A DNA stretch of 64,000 nucleotides from Paraburkholderia phytofirmans PsJN (GTDB lineage Bacteria; Pseudomonadota; Gammaproteobacteria; Burkholderiales; Burkholderiaceae): assembly GCF_000020125.1 (NCBI RefSeq), contig NC_010676.1, positions 1,984,001 through 2,048,000 on the forward strand. The letters are read 5' to 3'. The notes under the pieces were generated by a model that saw nothing but the letters and a program-made list of their open reading frames with translations, searched no databases and had not been told where the DNA came from. A program made the translations under genes and the position numbers. This document shows positions 50,038-58,738 of this stretch, one piece after another (position 1 is the first letter of the stretch; the number at the start of each line of letters is the position of its first letter).

Positions 50038-52371
50038 CTACTCCGCGGCGGGCCAGGGCAGGCCCAACGCCGACCAGTCCAGTTCCACGCCGATCACGGA
50101 TCGCTCGGCGGCAAATTGCAACGCCAGCGTCACAGCGATACACGGCCTGCCGCTCGCCAGCGAAAGATAAGGATTACTCGACACCGCCACGCCCGGCAGC
50201 AACACCGCGTTGCGGAAATACGGCCGATGATCCCAGCGCGCATCGCGCGGATTCGCCACGGGTTGCAGCGAAGCTCCGTCAGTGGTCCAGGCCGGTCCCT
50301 GCACCTCCTGACCGATCTGCCTGCCCGCGTCGTCGAGAATGAAACAGCTGATGCAGCGCTCGAACCTCGCGAGCCGGGCGAACGCTTCTTCCATGGCCAC
50401 ACCGGCCAGCAACGCATCGGCAGCGAGCCGCAAGGCGACCCGGTAAGGCTCTACTTCGGTTTCGAACAATGCGTGCTGATGCGCCCGCCCTTGCGCGATT
50501 ACATCGAAAGCCTCGTCGATGCGCCGGTGTACCGACTCCGGCGGCGCGATCTCTTTGGCCGGCCTCCCCAGCAGAAAGCCCTGTGCGAAATCCACATTCG
50601 ATTCCACCGCGAGAATCAGTTCTTCCGCGGTTTCCACGCCTTCGACGACCACCAGCATCCCCGCCAGGTGCAGCAGCGAAACGAGCTTCGGCAGAATCGG
50701 CTGCTCCGTGCCGTGACCTGTCGCGCGAATCAGTTCGCCGTCGAGCTTGACCAGATCCGGGCGAATCCTGAGCAGCCGGTCGAGATTCGACTGGCCGGCG
50801 CCGAAATCGTCGACGGCGATCAGGAAGCCGTGCTCGCGATAGAGCGCCGCCGCCCGCGACATGTCGTCGACGCTGCCGCCGTGCGATTCGAGAATCTCCA
50901 GAATCACGCGTTCGGGTTCGAGTCCGACGGACCGCACGATTTTCGCCAACTGGTCCGCGTAGCCTTCGGCAATGAACGTGGCCGGCAGAATGTTGAGGAA
51001 GAGCCACGCGTCGTCCGGCAGCGACTTGCGTGCGTTGGCCAGATGCACGACGTGACTCGCGCGATCGAGCCCGCCTTCGTCGCTCGAAGGCCTGGGCGCG
51101 AACAGCACCGCGGGAGGCACCAAAGTGCCGTCGTCCTGCTCGCCGCGCAGCAAGGCCTCGAAACCCACCTGCTTCTGATGCGACAAACTGTAGAGCGGCT
51201 GGAAATACGAGGTGAGGTAGTACTCCTCCCAACGGTGCCGCCGCACGGGCGCCCCGTTCTCGTCGGATCCGTCGTCGGCCAGCAGTTGCAGCGCCTCGCG
51301 CGGCAGCGCACGCTCGGCGCGCACCCGGTTTCTGCCGGAATGCTTGGCGCGCAGCAAGGCTTCGTCGGCGCGATCGAGCAGCACCATGATGCTTTCGCCG
51401 CTGCGGTGCTCGGCCACGCCGAAGCTCGCGGTCAGGCGGCCGTCCGGCCGCTCGATCGCGGCAATCGCATGGCGCAGCCGCTCGGCCACATGAAGCGCGC
51501 CGGTGAGACCGTCGCCTAGCAGCAGCGCGAATTCTTCGCCGCCGATCCGGCTCACGCTGTCGTCCGCGGAGATCTCTTCCATCAGCACCTGGGCGACCTG
51601 ATAGAGCGCGTGGTCGCCGATCGCATGGCCGAAGCGGTCGTTCAGGGATTTAAAGTTGTCGATGTCGAGAAAGATCGCGCTCGTCCGCGTATCCGGCGTG
51701 ACTGTGTCGAGGCGGCGCTCGGCCTGTTTGACGAACGCACGGCGGTTTTGCAGGCCGGTCAGCGGGTCGGTCGCGGCAAGTTGCGCGAGCTGGCTCTCCA
51801 GCAGAAAGTGGTTGCGGCGAAACCGGTAGAAACCGAAGTGAAACACGACGGAAGTCGGCACGCCGATCGCCACGATCCACATCCACACCACCGTCTCGAC
51901 GTCGTGCGTCAGCGGCTGGCCGAACAGCAGCGCGAACGCCGTCGCATAGAAAAGCACGCTGCCGGTGACGAAGTGCGTCGGCGTGAGCCAGAGCGGCGCG
52001 GCGCAGATCGGTATTACGACCATCGCGGGCAGCGTCCACAGCAACGGTTGCGTGACGCCCACGATGTTCATCGCGAGGCCCGCCACCAGCACCTGCGAGT
52101 AAGCGACGCCGATCAGGCCGAAGCTCCACGTCGACCTGACGCGAGGAATCGCCAGCACCAGCAACGCGAGCAGCAGCGCGCACGTGAGCCGGTAGCCGAG
52201 CGGCGCGGCCGGGCCGTCGACCAGATTGCGCGCCCCGACGAAGCACAGGAACGCGACCACGGTGAACGCCATGGTCACGGTGGACAGCGGACGCTGATGC
52301 TCGAGCGAGCGCCGGTGGAAGCGATCGCGCAAACCGGCGTCGAACGGTTGCTGCGTTGCGGTGGAAAGCAT
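50038..52371 (-). CDS. GGDEF-EAL membrane protein with C-terminal sensor-like domain
   Basis: About 777 residues. An N-terminal membrane region of 5-7 helices is followed by a GGDEF domain with intact GGEEF (RIGGEEFALLL). Then comes an EAL domain with all key motifs: FEALLRG, NILPATF, ILEILES, DDFGAG, KLD, VEGVET and AQGF. Beyond the EAL domain is an extra ~120-residue domain (RYFDR-like HRPYFRNAVLLPGV then SSNPYLSLASGRPCIAV) that resembles Cache-type sensor domains, here apparently cytoplasmic. Both c-di-GMP synthesis and breakdown are possible. I prefer ATG 52371; 52422 is an alternative. It neighbours another GGDEF gene and the cellulose operon. Confidence 0.88.
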   Translation of the reverse strand: MLSTATQQPFDAGLRDRFHRRSLEHQRPLSTVTMAFTVVAFLCFVGARNLVDGPAAPLGYRLTCALLLALLVLAIPRVRSTWSFGLIGVAYSQVLVAGLAMNIVGVTQPLLWTLPAMVVIPICAAPLWLTPTHFVTGSVLFYATAFALLFGQPLTHDVETVVWMWIVAIGVPTSVVFHFGFYRFRRNHFLLESQLAQLAATDPLTGLQNRRAFVKQAERRLDTVTPDTRTSAIFLDIDNFKSLNDRFGHAIGDHALYQVAQVLMEEISADDSVSRIGGEEFALLLGDGLTGALHVAERLRHAIAAIERPDGRLTASFGVAEHRSGESIMVLLDRADEALLRAKHSGRNRVRAERALPREALQLLADDGSDENGAPVRRHRWEEYYLTSYFQPLYSLSHQKQVGFEALLRGEQDDGTLVPPAVLFAPRPSSDEGGLDRASHVVHLANARKSLPDDAWLFLNILPATFIAEGYADQLAKIVRSVGLEPERVILEILESHGGSVDDMSRAAALYREHGFLIAVDDFGAGQSNLDRLLRIRPDLVKLDGELIRATGHGTEQPILPKLVSLLHLAGMLVVVEGVETAEELILAVESNVDFAQGFLLGRPAKEIAPPESVHRRIDEAFDVIAQGRAHQHALFETEVEPYRVALRLAADALLAGVAMEEAFARLARFERCISCFILDDAGRQIGQEVQGPAWTTDGASLQPVANPRDARWDHRPYFRNAVLLPGVAVSSNPYLSLASGRPCIAVTLALQFAAERSVIGVELDWSALGLPWPAAE

Positions 52372-52509
52372 ATTGATAGATATCAGCCTGGTTCCGGTCA
52401 CTCTGCCAATGGATATCGGCAAAGATCTGACAAATATTTATGCCTTCCGTACAAATCGAGCGAAGTTTTCTCTTCCGCGGCCCCTCGCGGCCCTCCGCGG
52501 CCCTTCGCT

Positions 52510-53655
52510 CTATGCCGCCATTACGCGATTACGGCCCGACGCCTTGGCCGCATACAGCGCGCCGTCCGCGCGCGCCATCAACTGGGCGAGCGATTCGTCG
52601 CGCCGCAACTGGTCCACGCCGACGCTGAAGGTGTACCGCAGCCCACGCGGCAACTCGTCCGCCGCGGCCCCGGCCAGCCGGCCCCGCAGACGGTCGAGCA
52701 GGCTCACCGCTTCGGCGGTGGTGGTGGCCGGGCACAGCACGCCGAATTCTTCGCCGCCCAGCCGGCCGAATACATCGCCGACCCGCAGGTTGCGGGCGAC
52801 GAAGGTCGCGAAGTGGCTGAGCACCTGGTCGCCCGCGGCGTGGCCGTAGTTGTCGTTGACGGCCTTGAACGAGTCGATGTCGATGATCGCCAGCGCCACC
52901 GGCGAGCGGGTGCGCAGCGAGGCTTTCAGCAGCGCGTCGCCGATCGCCAGAAACGCGCGGCGCGACAGCGCGCCGGTCAGGTCGTCGACATTGGCCAGCC
53001 GTTCGAGCCGTTCGGCGAGGCGGTCGTGCGCGAGCATCACCACGCCGATCGAAAGACAGGGCGGCGCAAGAATGCCGAGCGCGAGAAAAATGATGTTGGA
53101 CGGCGACACTTGCATCAGGCTGCTTTGCGTCAGCAGACCGAAGCCGTACATAAGCCCGCGCGACGTATGCCCGGCGCATAGCAGCAGCGCTGCCACCGCG
53201 AGGAAATAGTAGCTATAGCGCGGCCGGTTCGCGGGACGGCCGCGCAGCAGGAGCGCGGCGAGCGCGGCATAAAGTGCCGCGTGAAACGCCGACACCAGCG
53301 CGACGCGCGCGTTGAAATCCGGCGCGGCGAAGGTCCAGTACGAGATGCCGAACAGCACGACGACAAGGCCGATGTACGCCGGCCACGGCCGCACGCGTCG
53401 GCCCAGAAAGCGCAAACAGCCTTCGACCACCATAAGCAGCGAAGCGGCCAGCAACACGTTGGACGCCACGAAGGTCAGCCAGCGCGACCCATGGCCTTGC
53501 AAAGCAAAAGCCAGCAACGCGACGATCGCGATCGCGTTGGCCGAGATCCAGTAACCGACGCCTGGAATCGCCGCGCGCCACAACGAGCCAAGCACGGCCA
53601 TCGCCATGGCGCTCGACAACACGGTGACCAGAAGAATACTGAGTGGATTGAGCAT
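52510..53655 (-). CDS. Membrane-bound GGDEF diguanylate cyclase
   Basis: About 381 residues: six or seven TM helices at the N-terminus (residues 1-215) and a C-terminal GGDEF domain (about 220-380). It has an intact active site (RLGGEEFGVL), DDLTGALSRR and IDIDSFKAVND. It should make c-di-GMP. No clear inhibitory RxxD is seen five residues before GGEEF. The start is uncertain: ATG 53655 lies just before the first TM helix, but ATG 53679 or further upstream is possible and none has a strong ribosome binding site. It is divergent from the bcs operon, whose synthase needs c-di-GMP. Confidence 0.85.
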   Translation of the reverse strand: MLNPLSILLVTVLSSAMAMAVLGSLWRAAIPGVGYWISANAIAIVALLAFALQGHGSRWLTFVASNVLLAASLLMVVEGCLRFLGRRVRPWPAYIGLVVVLFGISYWTFAAPDFNARVALVSAFHAALYAALAALLLRGRPANRPRYSYYFLAVAALLLCAGHTSRGLMYGFGLLTQSSLMQVSPSNIIFLALGILAPPCLSIGVVMLAHDRLAERLERLANVDDLTGALSRRAFLAIGDALLKASLRTRSPVALAIIDIDSFKAVNDNYGHAAGDQVLSHFATFVARNLRVGDVFGRLGGEEFGVLCPATTTAEAVSLLDRLRGRLAGAAADELPRGLRYTFSVGVDQLRRDESLAQLMARADGALYAAKASGRNRVMAA

Positions 53656-54209
53656 TGCAGTGATTGAATCAAACGGCATCGTCGGCATTCGCCGCGTACG
53701 CCCGTTCTTTTCCGTGCGCATCTTGATGCAAATTCGCAAGCTTAGCGGCTCGGACAACAATTGGGCGTGCAAGGGCTGCGAAAGATTCGGCAAGGATTGG
53801 CCGTAAGGGGAAGATCACGGCCGCCCCGGCAATCGCGAAACGTTGTGTTTATCACGAAACGAGAACGCTAAATCACTTGGCGAAATCAGCCGTTAATGGA
53901 GTCATGAAGGACAAATTCTTACCGGCCATCCATGACGCCTGCGCGAACACGCGATTCAAGCAGCAAAAATTACTCAACCAAAAATGCATCGGGTGCAATC
54001 AGCTGCGCGTATAAACAGACCATAGGAAGTGGCTAAAAGTTAATGTCTTAAGTAGACTGCTTCGAAGTGTGGTGGACAGACTAGACAGCCCGGTAAAACT
54101 AACCTAGGCGGCGTGCAATACGCGATTTCCCGCAAGACTTTTTCTCTACACCCGGTCGTGGCATCTAATTTTTTTAAGCGGCTGAAGCGACGGCCATTTC
54201 CCGGAAAAC
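53656..54209. other. Divergent regulatory region between GGDEF gene and bcsD
   Basis: About 550 bp that is visibly AT-richer than its neighbours (several TTAA and AAAT runs between 53830 and 54180) and has no supportable gene. It must hold the promoters of the bcs operon and probably of the GGDEF gene. No c-di-GMP riboswitch structure or clear operator was recognised by eye. Confidence 0.45.
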
Positions 54210-54665
54210 ATGGTCCCAATTCTCGATTACCTGCTGGAACGCCAAATCTCGCCGCAGTGGCGCGGCATGCTCACCGCATTGGCCACCGAGTTCGAAGCGC
54301 AGATCGGTCGCGACGAACTGCGTCAACTGATGCACCGCGTCGGCTGCCGCTTTGCGGCGGCGCATCCTTTGCCCGCCTGCGACTCGACCGCCGAACTCGC
54401 ACGGACCTTGAATGTGTACTGGCATGAAATGGATTGGGGCTACGTCGAGTTGGCGGACGAACCCGAGTCACTACGCATCGTTCACTACTGCGCACCATTG
54501 CAGGCGTTCGGCGGCGCGGCGCTCGCGTGGACGCCGGCGTTTCTCGAAGGCGTGTATCAGACCTGGTTGAGCGCGTTGGGCGCGCAGGGTTTGTCGGTCG
54601 CGCAAACGAGTGGGTACAGCGAGGACACCGCGATCGAATTTCGTCTGGGCCGTCATCCGGCTTGA
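54210..54665 (+). CDS. bcsD: Cellulose biosynthesis protein BcsD
   Basis: A 151-residue protein matching the BcsD family in length and motifs (ATEFEAQIGRDELRQLMHRV, CRFAAAHPLPAC, YWHEMDWGYVELADE). In Komagataeibacter, BcsD forms a periplasmic or cytoplasmic octameric ring that helps align glucan chains for crystallisation. Here it heads the operon, 184 bp before bcsP, rather than sitting at the end. The ATG follows a weak GGAAAA. It marks the operon as a bcsD-containing (type I) cellulose cluster. Confidence 0.88.
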   Translation: MVPILDYLLERQISPQWRGMLTALATEFEAQIGRDELRQLMHRVGCRFAAAHPLPACDSTAELARTLNVYWHEMDWGYVELADEPESLRIVHYCAPLQAFGGAALAWTPAFLEGVYQTWLSALGAQGLSVAQTSGYSEDTAIEFRLGRHPA

Positions 54666-54849
54666 ACGCCGTGCGTCGGACGCGTTGTGAAGAGGCAAGG
54701 CAGCAACCCGCAGTAGAGGAACGCGCAAGACCGGTGCGCGTGAAGCAGCAGTGAAGCAACAGTAAAGCGACAGGCAGGACCAGCGTTTCAGCGCCGCGAA
54801 CACAAGTTAGGATCGGCACAAGGCAAGTCATGAACAAGACGGCGGCACT

Positions 54850-55749
54850 ATGAGCTCATCGAGCGACATCGAAAAACTTTTCGATCACTTTGGCGGTGAC
54901 GCCAACGCGTACCAGGAAATCGGCCGCGAAAACGAAGCGCGTTCGGCGCGCACCCGTTGGCCGCTATTAGTGACGCTCGATCTGACCCAGCCGACGATTC
55001 CCGCCATCGGGCAGCATCGTGAGCCCAGGCCTCAGGCGCAGGCGGTCGAGGCGCCGGTGGCCGTCGATCGTCAGGACACCACGCCAAAAGACGCCGCCTC
55101 TGTCACGCGTGCAAAGGCGCCGCTGTTCACGCGTTCGCATCGGCGCGACATTCCGCCGGTTGCCGTGGCAGCGCCGGTGAACGTGCCGAAAGGCGCGTCG
55201 CGTTTCGGCGAACTCGAAACGAAAAACGATGTGACGCCGCCGGCGGCAGTTGGTGCTGTTCGAGTGGAAGCTGTCGCGCCGGTATCTGCACAAGCCGCGC
55301 GACCTGCGGCTCCGGCTCCCGTTCAAAGCGCGCCGGCCGCGACCCCGTTCGTTTCCGCTGCGATTGCGGCGCAGACCGCGCCGCTCGCCCCCGTGCCTCA
55401 TGCCGCGCAACCGGCATCCGTGCCGCCGGCGATTCCGTTGCGGCCGCCGGTGATGCAAACGGTCGCGTCCGCCGCCGCACCCAGCTGGGCGCAGTCGCCG
55501 GCGCCGGCGCGCGCTTACGCGAATTCGACCGCGCCGTCGCAACCCGCTTCGATCCTCGGCAAGCTCTTCGCGCCGGAACCCGCATTCGCATCCGCGCCGC
55601 CGCAACCGGCCAAAGCCAGCGACACATCCGCGCCATTGCAATCGGTCTTCGACCGTTTGCGCGGCAGCCGCGCTCAAGCCGCGGCACCGGCCGCCGCCAC
55701 GCCCGCCCCTTCCAACTCGTGGCTGATCAACGGCCCTCGTCGCTCATGA
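54850..55749 (+). CDS. bcsP: BcsP-like Ala/Pro-rich cellulose biosynthesis protein
   Basis: A 299-residue protein. A short conserved N-terminus (SSDIEKLFDHFGGDANAYQE, about 3-23) resembles BcsR/BcsP regulators. A long low-complexity region rich in Ala and Pro (about 100-285) follows, then SNSWLINGPRRS at the end. It occupies the place of bcsR/bcsP before bcsQ in Burkholderia operons. The disordered tail suggests a scaffold or localisation role for BcsQ and the synthase, not an enzyme. The stop overlaps bcsQ by 4 nt (ATGA). The repetitive GC-rich composition is the reason many false reading frames overlap it. Confidence 0.8.
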   Translation: MSSSSDIEKLFDHFGGDANAYQEIGRENEARSARTRWPLLVTLDLTQPTIPAIGQHREPRPQAQAVEAPVAVDRQDTTPKDAASVTRAKAPLFTRSHRRDIPPVAVAAPVNVPKGASRFGELETKNDVTPPAAVGAVRVEAVAPVSAQAARPAAPAPVQSAPAATPFVSAAIAAQTAPLAPVPHAAQPASVPPAIPLRPPVMQTVASAAAPSWAQSPAPARAYANSTAPSQPASILGKLFAPEPAFASAPPQPAKASDTSAPLQSVFDRLRGSRAQAAAPAAATPAPSNSWLINGPRRS

Positions 55750-56534
55750 AAGTCATTGCGGTGGTGTCCGCCAAAGGCGGGGTCGGCAAGACCACCCTCG
55801 CCGCCAATCTCGCTTCCGTGCTGGCCGCCGGCGGCCGGCGTGTGATCGCGCTCGACCTCGACCCGCAAAACGCCCTGCGTCTGCACTTCGGCGTGCCGCT
55901 CGACAGCATCGACGGTCTGTCGCGCGCCACGCTGACGGGCGACCCGTGGCAATCCGTGATGTTCGACGGCGTCGACGGCGTGACCGTGCTGCCCTACGGC
56001 GCGTTGCTCGAAGACGACCGCCGCCGCTTCGAAGCGCACATCGACCAGGATCCGCGCTGGCTCGCGCAGTCGTTGCAGAACCTGCGACTCGACGCCTCCG
56101 ACATCGTGATCATCGACACGCCGCCAGGTTCGTCCACCTATGTGCGAACCGCCCTGACTGCCGCCACCTTCACACTGAACGTGGTGCTCGCCGATGCAGC
56201 CTCGTACGCCGCGATTCCGCAGATGGAGCGGCTGATCGCAGCCTACGCGGCGCCGCGCGCCGAGTTCGGCGGCGAAGGCTACGTGATCAACCAGATCGAC
56301 CAGTCGCGCCAGCTGACCAAAGACGTGCTCAAGGTGCTGCGCCAGATGCTCGGCACGAAGCTGTTCCCGGGCGTGATTCATCTGGACGAAGGCGTGAGCG
56401 AGGCGCTCGCGTGCGACACCACGCTGATTCACTACGATCCACTCAGCCAGGCCGCCGCGGATTTCAGATCGTGCGGCGCATGGCTGCTGGCGGCGCTCGA
56501 CGCGATCGCCGTCTCGCCGAGGAACGTCGCATGA
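55746..56534 (+). CDS. bcsQ: Cellulose biosynthesis ATPase BcsQ (MinD/ParA family)
   Basis: A 262-residue ParA/MinD-type ATPase with a deviant Walker A (SAKGGVGKTT, about 7-16), the switch region ALDLDPQNALRLHFG and Walker B-like IVIIDTPPGS (about 117-126). In E. coli, BcsQ is essential for cellulose secretion and places the machinery at the pole. ATG 55746 overlaps the bcsP stop and its own stop overlaps bcsA by 4 nt, so three proteins are translationally coupled. Confidence 0.93.
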   Translation: MKVIAVVSAKGGVGKTTLAANLASVLAAGGRRVIALDLDPQNALRLHFGVPLDSIDGLSRATLTGDPWQSVMFDGVDGVTVLPYGALLEDDRRRFEAHIDQDPRWLAQSLQNLRLDASDIVIIDTPPGSSTYVRTALTAATFTLNVVLADAASYAAIPQMERLIAAYAAPRAEFGGEGYVINQIDQSRQLTKDVLKVLRQMLGTKLFPGVIHLDEGVSEALACDTTLIHYDPLSQAAADFRSCGAWLLAALDAIAVSPRNVA

Positions 56535-58735
56535 GTACGTCTCCATCGCCGGGCCTCGAGCCCGCCGAGCCGTCGCGGATCGAACGTTTCATCGACGCGC
56601 GCTTCTGGAACAGCCGCATCGTCACCGGACTTGTCACGCTGTTCGCGCTGGTGATGCTGTACTTCGTGTTCACCGTGCCGCTTGCCTTCTATGAACAGTT
56701 GACGTTCGCGACCTGTTGCTTCGTCACCGCGCTGATGTTCCGCCGCCTGCAAGGCCGTTACGCGACGATGGTGATGATCATGCTGTCGGTGGTCACGTCG
56801 GGCCGCTATATGTACTGGCGGCTGACCGCGACCACCTACTGGGAGCATCCGCTCGACGCCGGCTGGGGTCTGCTGCTGGTCTCCGCCGAAGTCTATTCGA
56901 CCATCGTGCTGCTGCTCGGCTACTTCCAGACTGCCTGGCCGCTCAAGCGCACGCCGATGCCGCTGCCGGCCTCGCGCGACCAATGGCCGACCGTCGACGT
57001 GTTCATTCCGACCTACAACGAGCCGCTCTCGGTGGTGAAGCCGACCATCTACGCCGCGCTCGCGCTCGACTATCCGGCCGAGAAGATTTCGATCCACGTA
57101 CTCGACGACGGCCGTCGCCCCGAGTTCAAGGCGTTCTGCGAAGAGGTCGGCGTCAACTGGACGATCCGCACGCACAACCGCCACGCGAAAGCCGGCAACA
57201 TCAACGAGGCATTGAAGATCACCAGCGGCGAATACCTGGCGATCTTCGACTGCGATCACATTCCGACCCGCTCGTTCCTGCAGATCGGCCTCGGCTGGTT
57301 CCTGCGCGACAAGCTGCTGTCCATGCTGCAAACGCCGCACCACTTCTTTTCCGCCGACCCGTTCGAACGCAACCTCGGCACTTTCCGCAAAGTGCCGAAC
57401 GAAGGCGAACTGTTCTACGGCCTCGTGCAGGACGGCAACGATCTGTGGAACGCCACCTTCTTCTGCGGATCGTGCGCGCTGTTGCGCCGGACCATGGTCG
57501 AGGAGATCGGCGGCATCGCGGTCGAGACCGTGACCGAAGACGCGCACACTGCCTTGAAGCTGCACCGTCTCGGCTACACCACCGCCTATCTGGCGATTCC
57601 GCAAGCCGCGGGGCTCGCCACGGAATCTCTCTCCGGCCACATCGGCCAGCGGATTCGCTGGGCGCGCGGCATGACGCAGATTTTCCGCATCGACAATCCG
57701 CTCACCGGCAAGGGCCTCAAAATCGGCCAGCGCCTGTGCTATCTGAACGCGATGATGCACTTTTTCTACGGCATCCCGCGTCTGGTGTTTCTCACCGCGC
57801 CGCTGTCGTATCTGTTCTTCGGCGCGCACGTGATCGAAGCCGCCGCCAGCACGATCGCGATCTACGCGCTGCCGCACATGATGCACGCGAGCATCACCAA
57901 CTCGCGCATGCAGCGCTCGTTCCGCCATTCGTTCTGGGCGGAAGTCTATGAGTCGGTGCTGGCCTCGTACATCACCGCGCCGACCCTGCTTGCGCTGATC
58001 AACCCGAAGCTCGGCAAGTTCAACGTGACGGCCAAGGGCGGCCAGATCGAGAAGAACTATTTCGACTGGGCGATCTCGCGGCCGTATCTGTTTCTGCTGT
58101 TGCTGAACCTGATCGGCTTTTGCGTGGGCGTCGTGCATATTTACTTGAACTGGCATGTGCGCAGCGTTGTGCAGACCACCATCCTCAACCTCGGCTGGAC
58201 TACCTACAACATGCTGATTCTCGGCGCGAGCGTGGCCGCCGCGAGCGAGCGCCGGCAGATTCGCGCGGTGCACCGCGTGGCGATGCAGATGCCCGTCATG
58301 CTGAAGTTCTCGACCGGCCGCACACTCGCCTGCGAAACCATCGACTACTCGGAAGGCGGCGTCGGCGTGGCGCTGCCCGCCGCGATTCAGGTGCCGATGC
58401 ACGAGCGCGTGACCGTCTCCCTCTTTCGCGGCGACGAGGAATACGCGTTCCCCGCGACCGTCGGCTTCACCGCGCCGGGCCGCGTGGGTCTGCGCTTCTC
58501 GGCAATGACGCGCGAGCAAGAATACGAGTTCGTCAAAACCACCTTTGCACGCGCCGACGCCTGGACCGGCTGGGCGGAAGGACGGCAGCAGGACACCCCC
58601 TTGCGCGGCCTGTCGCATGTGCTGACGGTAGGCGCGCGCGGTATCGCGGGGCTGTTCGAGCATCTTTATGCCGACCTTCGCAGTTCGATGAAAAGCCGTC
58701 CAATGGACGTCAAGAAGCTAAAAACGAAAGACTGA
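56531..58735 (+). CDS. bcsA: Cellulose synthase catalytic subunit (GT2 with PilZ domain)
   Basis: A 734-residue inner-membrane synthase. N-terminal TM helices are followed by the GT2 domain with VLDDGRRPEF, the DxD metal motif (FDCDHIP), FFCGSCALLRR, the catalytic base TED (TVTEDAHTALK) and QRIRWARGM (QxxRW). More TM helices come next, then a C-terminal PilZ domain with RRQIRAVHRV and DYSEGGVGV, the two c-di-GMP-binding motifs. It polymerises UDP-glucose to beta-1,4-glucan and exports it when c-di-GMP is bound. The start ATG overlaps bcsQ by 4 nt; bcsB follows after 3 bp. Confidence 0.96.
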   Translation: MSTSPSPGLEPAEPSRIERFIDARFWNSRIVTGLVTLFALVMLYFVFTVPLAFYEQLTFATCCFVTALMFRRLQGRYATMVMIMLSVVTSGRYMYWRLTATTYWEHPLDAGWGLLLVSAEVYSTIVLLLGYFQTAWPLKRTPMPLPASRDQWPTVDVFIPTYNEPLSVVKPTIYAALALDYPAEKISIHVLDDGRRPEFKAFCEEVGVNWTIRTHNRHAKAGNINEALKITSGEYLAIFDCDHIPTRSFLQIGLGWFLRDKLLSMLQTPHHFFSADPFERNLGTFRKVPNEGELFYGLVQDGNDLWNATFFCGSCALLRRTMVEEIGGIAVETVTEDAHTALKLHRLGYTTAYLAIPQAAGLATESLSGHIGQRIRWARGMTQIFRIDNPLTGKGLKIGQRLCYLNAMMHFFYGIPRLVFLTAPLSYLFFGAHVIEAAASTIAIYALPHMMHASITNSRMQRSFRHSFWAEVYESVLASYITAPTLLALINPKLGKFNVTAKGGQIEKNYFDWAISRPYLFLLLLNLIGFCVGVVHIYLNWHVRSVVQTTILNLGWTTYNMLILGASVAAASERRQIRAVHRVAMQMPVMLKFSTGRTLACETIDYSEGGVGVALPAAIQVPMHERVTVSLFRGDEEYAFPATVGFTAPGRVGLRFSAMTREQEYEFVKTTFARADAWTGWAEGRQQDTPLRGLSHVLTVGARGIAGLFEHLYADLRSSMKSRPMDVKKLKTKD

Positions 58736-58738
58736 TCT

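Noticed and set aside
51610..53181. Long plus-strand open frame opposite the GGDEF genes
   Set aside because: It spans the intergenic gap between two genuine minus-strand genes and has no recognisable features.
56432..58663. A 743-codon open frame antisense to bcsA
   Set aside because: Composition is Arg/His/Gln-rich with no domain, and bcsA on the other strand has complete catalytic motifs.
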